A stretch of DNA of 64,000 nucleotides from the NCBI RefSeq assembly GCF_035222275.1, contig NC_085884.1, positions 2,356,001 through 2,420,000 on the forward strand, given 5' to 3'. This DNA is from Podospora bellae-mahoneyi (Eukaryota > Ascomycota > Sordariomycetes > Sordariales > Podosporaceae). The notes beneath the pieces are model-generated. The model saw only the letters and a program-made list of their open reading frames with translations, was not told the DNA's origin and searched no databases. Positions 55,188 through 64,000 of the stretch are shown in pieces (the stretch's first letter is position 1; every line of letters starts with the position of its first letter). A program made the translations under genes and the position numbers.

Positions 55188-57286
55188 TCAATTTTCCGGC
55201 TATCGACCAAAGTGATGACGACAAACGAACTCGCCTGTATTTTAACCTTTGAACATCTGCATAATATCGGCGTATCAGGAGGGGATATCTGCCGCAATCT
55301 TGTTTACCATTTCGGAACCCACATCGAATATCACGCGAGCGAGCAAGCGAGCAAGCAGCATGAGCGGGCGTTATCCGACTTGAAGGAATATTTTTGCGTT
55401 GTAGGGTTTGAGCAAAAGTGACCGAATCCCGCAGTTGGGGTATCTCGGTTGCTCCTATCTTTGCTCAACACCATTGCATGAATGCTTGGTCTATCCTCTC
55501 CTTTTTCTGCTACTTTATTGTTTTCTTTTACGTCCAGCTCTCCTGCTACACAAAAATCCGGTGGACCCCGGCCTTGTTTCTCTCTGTCTCTCTGTCTCTC
55601 AGACAGGAGGGGGTGGGAAGAAAGAAACAAAAATTGGGAGGGGGAGTTGATAAAGCTCCGGCCGGTCATTTTTTTTTATTTTACTAGCTGTCAATTTTTT
55701 TTTGCTGTGTTATGGGAATTGGGATGGGATATTGAAAGAAGACCCTACCTTTGTTTGGGGCGGGAGTGGGGAGGAAGAGGGAAGGAGTAGGGGGAAAGAG
55801 AGAAATATAAAGGAAATATTTACATATCTATCATCTCAGATGACGTACTTACACCTACGTATCCTATCCTATCTACCTTGTCTATCTATACCTGACTATT
55901 ACTCCGGCTTTTTGCTTTGGTGTTTGTTGGTATGGTCGGAGAAGGGGGAAGAGTCATCGTTCTGCATGATTTCTGCTTTTGATGATTAGTTTGATGAAGA
56001 TTATTGATGATTGAGTTTGGGTGGTGGTTTGTGTTTACGTGCTTTTGTTGATGCTTTTGACAGTTCCATTCTACATGCTCGTATGCCCACTCACTTTGGC
56101 GTGTTTAATTTTATATCAAGCTCAAAACATCATTAGCTTAAGGTACGATGAGTGAGGTTGAGACATTGGCCTCTCAACCTACTCTCCTTTTTTCTTGGCT
56201 TAACCATGGTTAATTTCTGACTACTTGCTGTTTTTTTGACAAGAATGACAGAATTATATCTATCCAAAACGCAAAATATCTGTTTACTCAATCTAAAAAA
56301 ATCCGACTGCAGAGATGATAGATACCCTTAAGCAACAGAGAGGTGAAGTTGAGGTCTAAAATCCCGTGATATGCAGTGCCACGTTATTTGCCAGGTCATC
56401 CCTGGGCGAATCAGAAAAGGGGATTGAGAGCAAAAATAGGGGACCGACCGACCATCATTGAACTTGTTTGGGATGGGATGGAGGGAGGGAGGATGATGTG
56501 CTGCTATGTAACCGGATGTTTGAGGATCATTCTGTTTTGCCAGGAAAAAGGCACAAAGACAAAAAAGAGGCAGCCCGGATGTGTGTATGTTGTTTCGAAA
56601 CAAGACGGGTTGTGAGAGAGAGCGGGCGGGCGGGAGGGATGGGGGAGTTGTGGTGATCTTTTGCTTTTTGGGTGTTTGTGAAACGGGGTTGTTTTCAGGG
56701 GTTGGGACGAGCGGGAGGGGGAAAGACGTGGGAGGCTGAGAAAATTTCATGGCGATTGACTGGCATGTGGTTGAGGGGCTGGATGGGTGGACTAGATACC
56801 GAGAGCTTTTGGACTGAGTCAACTGGTAGGCATCTTGGTTGTTCCAACAAATCAACGCGAGAAAGCAGTCAAAGATTCGAACCGTTTTGATGTCCGTTTC
56901 GAGGTGGTTGACGCAGCGGAGGATGAGTAGCTGTTTACTGAGCCAGAGATGGAGCAATGGAAGCGCACTCCACTGGCATCGGCAACTTCACCACTGTTTA
57001 CACACCAGCCAGTGATGAGCTATTCGAAATTCACAAAGCAATAATTCCAACATTGAGACGATACAGTATTCGCCAGTATTGAGGTTCTGCTCTCTTCAAA
57101 TATTCGCTGCATCCTCTTTTCGTGTTGTGCCAATCCCACTGCCGACGCTACCCGCCCGCCCAAAACTCGACGTCATTCCCGCGGCCATAGTTTCCCATCT
57201 CACCCGCTAGAAACTTTCACCTTCTCACCACCAATACCACCACCATCACCACCGGCCAAGCCCAAACCATCATCACAACCACAACA
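55188..57286. other. Intergenic
   Basis: 3' flank of the WSC gene, then AT-rich low-information sequence, then the promoter of the hydratase gene (C-rich caccaccatcaccacc before the ATG). Short TC-rich microsatellite near 55580-55605. No gene. Confidence 0.5.
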
Positions 57287-58336
57287 ATGGCCCCCCGTCT
57301 CACCCCCCTTCGCCTCCTCCCCCGGCTGACCCAAAGAGCCTTCTACTCCACAGAAGCGCCCGGCCCCCTCCTCAGAATAACCGACATCCCGGCCCCCTCG
57401 ACCGGCCACATCCGCATCCTCGAGCTCAACCGCCCCTCCGCCCGCAACGCCATCTCCCGCGCCCTCCTCGACTCCCTCCGCTCTGAGATCGAGGACGTCC
57501 ACGAGCAATATGACCCCGCGACCGGCGAGGAGCTCCCAACCCCTCAATGGAAAAAGAGATTCGGGGGCGTGGCGGGGGAGGACGAGAAAGGTCCCACGCG
57601 GGCGTTGGTGATTGCCAGTGCGGTTGATGCTAGTTTTTGCGCGGGGGCGGATCTAAAGGAGAGGAGGGGGTTTACGCAGGAGGAGTAAGTATTGCTACAT
57701 GAGGGAGGGGATGGAAGGGGGGGCTAATATGGAAATAGGACTGCCGCTTTTTTGTCGAATCTCAGGAGTACCCTGACTTCGCTGTCGAATCTGCCTATTC
57801 CTACCATTTCGGCCATCTCGTCGCTGGCGCTTGGGGGAGGGTTGGAGTTGGCTTTGTCGACGCACTTCAGGGTCATGACGTCGAATGCTGTGGTTGGGTT
57901 GCCTGAGACGAGGTTGGGGATTATTCCTGGTGCTGGGGGGACTTACCGTCTTCCTGCTCTGATCGGTATCAACAGGGCGAGGGATTTAATTTTAACTGGG
58001 AGGAGGATTTCCGCTCCGGAGGCGTATTTCCTTGGGCTGGCGGATAGGTTGGTCGAGGTGCAGCCCGAGAAGGAGTGGGAGGGTTTGCAGGAGAAGGAGA
58101 GGGATGGGAAGGTGCTGGACTTGGCGAGGAGGACTGCGTTGAGTGAGGCGGTGAGGTTGGCGACGGAGATTAGCGAGGGGGGGCCGATTGCGATCAGGGC
58201 GGGGTTGAAGGCGGTTGGGGAGCCGATGGAGGCGGTGGAGAATGATATGTATTTGAGGGTGGTGAATACTGAGGATAAGTATGAGGCGTTGAGGGCGTTT
58301 GGGGAGAAGAGGAAGCCTGTGTTTAAGGGGAGGTAA
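57287..58336 (+). CDS. Mitochondrial enoyl-CoA/methylglutaconyl-CoA hydratase
   Basis: Exons 57287-57684 and 57739-58336 give 331 residues. Arg-rich mitochondrial presequence (MAPRLTPLRLLPRLTQRAFY). Crotonase fold signatures: LNRPSARNAISRALLDSL; FCAGADLKERR (oxyanion-hole loop); SSLALGGGLELALSTHFRV; LPETRLGIIPGAGGTYRLP (with the catalytic Glu); AYFLGLADRLVEV; and a C-terminal YEALRAFGEKRKPVFKGR typical of the family. The LKERR motif and PETxLGIIPGAGGT favour AUH-type 3-methylglutaconyl-CoA hydratase of leucine breakdown over the fatty-acid enzyme. Third positions change from C-rich (first 290 bases) to G/T-rich (rest). Intact. Confidence 0.93.
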
Positions 58337-59034
58337 ATGTACTAACTGATGAGTATATAATTTTGGCCGGCAAAGGAAGTAGAGGTCGAGGATGGGATAA
58401 AACCGTCATTGCAAGGCCGGCATGTGCTCTGGCCGGCATGTGCTCTGGCCGGAACAGCCTGTGATGTTGCGGCGATTGGGTTTGACTTTTGGAACGGCCT
58501 CGTCCGGCTGTGGCATGACTAGCTATTTTCTCCACGATCGACCGTCATCGGTTGACTGGGTGCTCAAAATCTATATTGGATACTCAGACTGCAGTTGTTT
58601 GTTTCTGTTCCTCGACCAATGTCTTCCAATATATGTAACATTAGAGATCTAGACCCTTGAAATGGCCTCAAGCCCAATTGTCCAATCGCAGCCTCCCCCA
58701 GCCCAACACAAGCACATGCCATTAGAATTTCTCTTTATCTCTAGCCTGCAGCCAAACGGCAAGAGTGACACGGCAGATCGGGGCTGAAACTGCTCCCAAG
58801 CTCCCCCACCAAAACGTCATCTGGGAGCTCTTCCGTGGACCACCAACGAAAGTATGACATCATCACCCGCTTCCAACGCCTGCCTTTATAACAACGACCA
58901 CCATCACACAGACATGTGTTCATCCTATTCTTTTTTCATTCAGTACTGCAAACACACAGACAAACCTCCATTTCTGTCTATTTACTCGGCCGAAAACTAT
59001 CGCAACTACTACAAACACCTAAACAAAAGTCAAA
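58337..59034. other. Intergenic with a short tandem duplication
   Basis: GGCCGGCATGTGCTCT occurs twice in tandem near 58414-58446. The 3' half is the promoter of the LEA-like gene, with a taactcc-poor, AC-rich leader (aaacacctaaacaaaagtca) before the ATG. Confidence 0.5.
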
Positions 59035-59606
59035 ATGTCCTTCCTCACCGAAGCCACAACCCGTCGACTGGCCACCCTCTCCACCCAAGCCATCCGCTCC
59101 ACAACCGTCACCACTACCGCGCCCAGAGCCGCTTTTTCGAGCAGCGTTACGCTGCAGAAGACGGTTGCTGATACGACGAAGGATACGCTCAAGACGGTGG
59201 ACAGGACCGTGAGCGATAAGTTGGTTGATGCCATTGATATTGGGTGTACGTCTCCCACCCATTTTTCCTTCCCCGTTTCCAACTGACATGTGGTTGCCCT
59301 ACCCTAGCAACCGTCGCCTCCAAAGTAAAGGAAGTAGCCGAAGACGTCACCGGCCAAAAGAACACCGGCGCTGCTGCCGATCTCAAGGGGCAAGCCGCCG
59401 GTATGGCCAAGAATGTGAGCGGTCAAGCCCAGGGCAAGGCTAATGAGCTGGCGGGCAAGGCTCAGAAGATGGGGGGTCAGGCGCAGGGAAAGGCGCAGGA
59501 GTTGAGCGGACAGGCGCAGGGCAAGGCGAGCGAGGTTGCGGGCAAGGCCAAGGGGGCGGCTTATGAGGCTGAGGGGAAGGCTAAGGGGGCTGCGGGCGAA
59601 TTGTAA
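59035..59606 (+). CDS. LEA-like/CsbD-like mitochondrial stress protein
   Basis: Exons 59035-59245 and 59308-59606 give 169 residues. N-terminus MSFLTEATTRRLATLSTQAI is rich in Arg, Ser and Thr without acids, like a mitochondrial presequence, and is followed by a helix TVADTTKDTLKTVDRTVSDK. The C-terminal 90 residues are repeats of about 11-14 residues built on GKAxELAGKAQ and GQAQGKA (NELAGKAQ, QELSGQAQ, SEVAGKAK), with no hydrophobic core. Such repeats are typical of group-3 LEA proteins, which protect membranes and enzymes during drying, heat or cold. Lead-in VKEVAEDVTGQKNTGAAADL resembles CsbD-type stress proteins. Role inferred. Third positions shift from C to G along the gene. Confidence 0.85.
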
Positions 59607-60566
59607 TGAAGAAGTGGTGATACCCGGTTGAGAAGGGAAGATGGGAGCGGGTGTGTATGATGAGTAACGAGTTTTTTTCTTTGAAAGTTCTGAGCAAGGG
59701 CATGCATCAAATGGAAAGTGGGTTCATTCTTCACTTCGGTCAAACATATCGTGATAACTCCTCACGGCACCAGCCGTGTCACTTCAGGCACATATCAAGA
59801 ACGGCAACATCGACGCAAAGCAAGTAAATGTACCAGCATCTTAAACCACTTAGTCAGGTAGAGCAGACAACAACCCAGGCAAAAGCCCAGATCATCATCA
59901 TGCCCAACCAAGGCAAAACACTCTGAACGAATGCGTCGTAATAGATGCCAGCGGACCAAAAAACCTCGAGACCCCGAACCTTACTGCCCCTCGCCATCGT
60001 GTGGGAAGGATCTAGTAGGCCAGGCAAATCCGTCTTTAGCTTCTCGGCCAACAGTTGCTCTACCGCTCGGAATACAGAGCTGGATCAAGGATGGGTCTCG
60101 CCTTGTGCTCCACCAAGCCGTGCGGGATTTGGATAGGGGTGGTAACAGACAATAGAAACAGGGGAGGAGAAACACAAAGAGAGAAAAAGGAACAATAAGA
60201 AAATAAAAAAAGAGGGCAAACCTTTCATTCTGTCTTGATGATCAAAATCGATGCTGCCTCGCTGATTGGGTATCCTACATTCTTCTTCTTCCCTCTCTCT
60301 CAGTACAATAAAATTGTTTCAAAGGTCCGTTATCAATATTTGGTTTTTTGGGCAAACGACACCCGACGCCGGGGTTCGCCCCGTCTCACTCCCTCCTCGA
60401 GAGACTGCTTCGCAGATCGCTTCGCTGACAGCAGAAACAAGGGGGACTCATTGTCTGATTCTTCCGCGCATTGGGCCCTACACACACTTGTTAGATCAAA
60501 CCATTGTGAACAGAGACAAATAACATACCACTCCTTCGCCCCCATCCTCCTCATCGAAAAAGGCTT
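59607..60566. other. Intergenic between convergent genes
   Basis: 3' ends of the LEA-like gene and of Nup37. No gene or RNA recognised. A short poly-A/G-rich run lies near 60160-60220. Confidence 0.5.
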
Positions 60567-62909
60567 CTAACCCTCCTCGAAAAAGACCCTCTTCGTCGAC
60601 CGCTCCCTCTCATCCTCCATCTGCTCCAGCTCCCTGTCAATCTCCATAATGTCCATCATCTCCTCCTCAATGTTCCTGTTGATCGCCTCTTGCTCGTCAT
60701 CGGGCTGATCAGCCGCAAAGTTCAGATCGTTAATAAACCGGAGCCCAACCGCCTGGGTCGCACCCTGAGGAGGAACAGCCGGGGCTTCAACCGACGGAAA
60801 CAAGCTATCGCCCCCTGTTGGTTGATCCTGGGAAAATAGCCCACCGGCTGCTGCGGGTCGACGGACAGACCGGAGCAAGGCCGCATTGTCAGCTGCTGGT
60901 CGGTGGGCTATGCTGAGATTGAAAGCGACGCTGTTGGGCTTCTCAGGCCTGGGATAGGCGAGAATGGCCTTGGCTGGCTCGAGATCTGTGCGGCCGCCAA
61001 CCTTCTTACGAGCTCCTAGAAGACGGCTGGTGAAAGAGGGAGCATCCTCGCTTTCGTAAACAAACACTACGCGGCTCTCGCCTTGAATGAGCACCTCAAC
61101 CGGGAGACTAGCCTCGACCGGGGGGGTGCCGTTTTCGGACGCGGAAGAGTTGTTGGCAGTGACAGGCTTGGGGATGGCAGCGGCTCCTGTGCAGCGCTCT
61201 CCGAGGAGACCAGCACCAAGATCCGTCAGACGGGCCATGCGTGTGAGCTGGGTGCCACTCCAGAGGTTGCCGCCACCAGCAGCTTTTCGCAGCTGCGAGT
61301 CCCAGAATTTGGCAATGTTTGGCACAACCGAGACAAGTGGGTCAGAGCCTCCAAGCCAGAGAAGCGCCGTTTCATCGCCTGTTGCTGTTCCCTTGGCGGG
61401 TGACAAGTGAGTGATGGTGATGCCTCCCCGTACACAAACGAGTTTCTCGGGGCCTCCATTGGCGGACGCAAGAGCTTCACGTCGTGTGTGAGGCGTCATG
61501 GGAACAAATTCGCGAGATGACCCAGTGGCGGCTGGTGACTTTTGGCTGGCGGGGTTTTTCAAGGGGCTGGTGCCCTCCAGGTGGCCTGTCACGCTAAAGT
61601 TGGTGATGGCAGAACCGCGAAGGCCGGCGCTGGCTTTGCTGAACAGACCACCCGAACTAGCACTGGTGGCTGTTGGGCTCGCGTCCTCAATATCCCAGAT
61701 GCCCCATTGTCCATCTGCAAGCAAGGTCAAAACAGCGCGTCCGTGAGCGATCCACTCGGCAGCTACGATTGGTTTCCGGGAAGTCGACATGGTTGCGCTG
61801 CGGGTGAAGGGGGGATAGAGCGAGAGCAGCCACGAGCCCTGGATCGGGAAGGGACCTTCAGAGGCATCCTCGAGTGGAAGCGCCGGTGTCGAATAGTCGT
61901 AAATACGCACGGCATATGTCGAGGCGACGGTCAACAGCTGGGTGAGCTGGGTAGGATTAAAAGAGATACTGGAAAGTGGTGATGGGAGGTATTCTGTTTG
62001 GAACGACTCCAGCCGACTGACCACACCAGGCTTGGCATCCAGGGGCACGTTCCAGAAGCGAAGAGTGCCACTTGCTTCTCGGGAGTGGGCTGCGACGATA
62101 ACGCGAGGAGATTGCCTTGTCTGTGACTGTGTTGTCGTGGACTCTACCGATCTGCTTCTCGATGCAGCCGTCGACTTGGCCAATGTCATGGCGACTCCTT
62201 CACATGGCCGGCTCTGGCCCCCCAACAGCGTCAATGTCTCTCCCCACACGCCCTTTCCTGCATTCGCTGCCAGCAGGCTTTCCCGTAGCTCAGGTCGCGC
62301 CTTGCTCTCGTTGGATGGTGGCGTCAGAGGCAAAGTAATCAGGTAGACCTCGCTCGTGGCGCAAGTCACAGCGAAGATGATCTTTTGTTTGAGAATGTCG
62401 GCGCCATTCCAGGCTGCCTCAGCGGACGTGGTGTTTGGCATTGGCAGAACAGCAATTTTGAGGACTGCGGTGCCAAAGGCGAGATCCAATGTCTGTATGA
62501 TTTCGGCGAGGGGGGAGGTCGCCGTCGAGGTCGGGCTGTCTTCGAACTCGGGCTTGTCGACAAAAGGAGGGGGAACATCTTCTTCGTCGGAATCGATAAT
62601 CATGATGGCATTGGAGGTAGAACCGTTACTCTTCTCTTTTGATTTGTTCTCGGTCTTGGGTTTGAGCCTTCGACCACCGCGCCAAACGACGGTGACGCCA
62701 TTCTGGTGGCCGTAGAGCAGGATTGTGGCTCCCTGAGGTGACTGGACTGGGTATGTCTTGACATGGTGTATTCTGCAACCTAGTGTATATCTAAGTGCCA
62801 GTAGTTAGCATGTAGATCAAGAGAAACATGGTGTAGGCTATCAAGATGGGGAGTCGCACGTGTATTGGGTGTTCTGCGGCGTGCGCCGAGTTCTGGGAGT
62901 TGATTGCAT
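60567..62909 (-). CDS. nup37: Nucleoporin Nup37 (fungal long form)
   Basis: Exon 1 is 62909-62860 (MQSTPRTRRTPQNTQYT), a 69-base intron follows (62859-62791, gtgcga to ttag), and exon 2 runs 62790-60567. Total 757 residues, close to the roughly 750 of the Chaetomium protein. Start region YTLGCRIHHVKTYPV, then ILLYGHQNGVTVVWRGGRRL, characteristic of the first propeller blade. Later blades show HSREASGTLRFWNVPL, FNPTQLTQLLTVASTYAVRI and LLADGQWGIWDIED. The C-terminal extension (about 450 onward) ends in a Glu-rich helix NRNIEEEMMDIMEIDRELEQ. Nup37 sits on Nup120 in the Y-complex of the nuclear pore. Intact. Confidence 0.9.
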
Positions 62910-63458
62910 GTCGTCAAGCGACGAGAGTGGAAACGGGAGGTCGGGAGTCGATGACGGGTCGTGATTTTAGATAGAATCTTGAATGGGTATGCCTAGCTTG
63001 GTGAGATTCGGAGACTGATCGATCCTTCCGTCGTGGACCGTAGTTGGGTTGTTTGTTTGTGTTTTGCTGAACTGCGATGTTGAAGCTCTGGGATAAATTT
63101 CGCCGCGCTCCAATGGCTGCCGACGCGAAGGAGCTTGGACCACCTCGCGGCGCTGAGACCCCATGTAAAGCTCAGACCCCACTTTCCACCACACCCTCTT
63201 CGCCCAAAGCCTCTCAACTAACTTTGAAGGCCTCAACTCACTAACACTCAGCCCACCATGTATCAAATTCTACGCAGCTTAACTCAAAATCAACAGAACG
63301 ATGGCCGTCTCCCCACGACCTGATCTTGAAGTGTGACAATCTTACCGTTGTAGGAAATTATAAAGAACCCAATCTAAAAAATAAAAACTTCTTCACGCTT
63401 CCCATCACCACCTTGAATTCTCTGCAACAGCCTTGCAACGACGACAAGCATATCCACC
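62910..63458. other. Intergenic between divergent genes
   Basis: Promoter side of nup37. No gene. Confidence 0.5.
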
Positions 63459-64000
63459 ATGCCTACCTTCGAGACCTCCCCGACAAAGTGCATCAGGCAA
63501 TCTTGGACACCATCGACTGCCCAAAATGCCTCAACAACCTGATATCGGCCTCACCAAGTTCTCTACGTGTTCTTCAACTCCACCGCCGCGCGACACTTTG
63601 GCGCCTTGCCCAGAGGGCTATACCCGTTCCTATTCATGAGAAGCTGCAGAAGATCCGCCATCTGGATGTCGACATTCGGTTGATTGAGAAGCTGTTCAAG
63701 ATCTTTCGACGGTCTCTTGTTGAAAGCACGCGCCAACTTCGAATCGTAAAGCATCGCCCATCTAACTTGGGACCTTCTCTGTTAAGATACTTTGGACCGG
63801 CGGAGATCTTTCAAAGACAAGATATCATCCGTGGTCATTATTGCAATACTGGGTGCTCCAGAATCTCCTTCGATAGGTCAGTGCCTATGTGGCGCAGATT
63901 GCGCTCGAGGTTATCCTTCCCGAACTCTGGCTTCGCCCTAGGTCCACGTCCAGGTTAGGTTGGAATCTCTTACGTAGCGCCGGCTCAGGTCTGGACTGGA
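63459..64000 (+). pseudogene. F-box-like protein fragment, frame-broken, cut by the edge
   Basis: The ATG at 63459 has the good context ccaccATGcc and reads MPTFETSP. The family reading LPDKVHQAILDTIDCPKCLN, then LISASPSSLRVLQLHRRATL, is in another frame, so a one- or two-base change lies near 63475. LPxxVHQxILD...L..LISASPxxLRxFxxHR is common in Sordariales F-box-like accessory proteins. It continues AIPVPIHEKLQKIRHLDVDI. The rest is uncertain and runs off the window. Confidence 0.5.

Noticed and set aside
55575-55610. tctctgtctctctgtctctc microsatellite
   Set aside because: Simple low-complexity tract with no further structure.
1-64000. CRISPR arrays, bacterial operons, riboswitches
   Set aside because: The sequence is eukaryotic (spliced genes, RIP); the regular short repeats lack identical repeats and unique spacers.

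Overview
The window looks like chromosomal DNA of a filamentous ascomycete, most likely a Sordariomycete and probably Sordariales. The clues are genes with 45-75 bp GT-AG introns, a Nup37 with the long fungal C-terminal extension, a WSC stress sensor, DUF4470/MYND and NACHT/STAND genes, and AT-rich blocks with the TpA-rich decay typical of repeat-induced point mutation (RIP). Species is inferred, not shown. Layout: 1-2.5 kb is a RIP-degraded Ty3/gypsy-type fossil next to the end of a pogo/Fot1-like DNA transposon. 2.5-9.6 kb is gene-poor with faint remnants. 9.6-10.4 kb holds an intact small gene with a SUMO-interaction-like motif. 11-15.6 kb holds three decayed coiled-coil genes. 15.9-16.7 kb is a secreted Asp f2/Pra1-like (HRxxH) protein. 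17.4-19.2 kb is a decayed cytochrome P450. 20.3-22.1 kb is a tandem-repeat array running straight into a decayed gene of a fungal family whose second copy lies at 46.8-48.5 kb. 23.9-31.5 kb holds a conserved hypothetical gene, a hydroxynaphthalene-reductase-like SDR, a protein-kinase-like gene and a decayed SDR. 32.5-41.1 kb holds a Swi5/Ace2-type zinc-finger factor, a DUF4470/MYND protein and a small convergent gene. 41.7-52 kb is a second accessory island with a pogo-like transposon, two repeat families, a decayed paralog of the small gene, a single-pass acidic membrane protein and a broken NACHT/STAND (NLR-like) gene. 54-63 kb is a housekeeping block: WSC sensor, methylglutaconyl/enoyl-CoA hydratase, LEA-like mitochondrial protein and Nup37. 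A frame-broken F-box-like fragment lies at the right edge. The most unusual feature is non-genic. Five loci carry one degenerate ~21-bp tandem repeat anchored on AGGCCT with ACTATCTTT. A second unrelated ~22-bp repeat (AGCTGGGATTR...) occurs at two loci in opposite orientation. The arrays lie beside decaying genes, in two cases abutting the coding sequence, which suggests they mark edges of duplicated or recombining segments. Housekeeping genes at the right end are intact, while many genes in 11-31 kb and 41-52 kb carry a few stops or frameshifts. The window is therefore a mosaic of stable blocks and accessory islands in decay.
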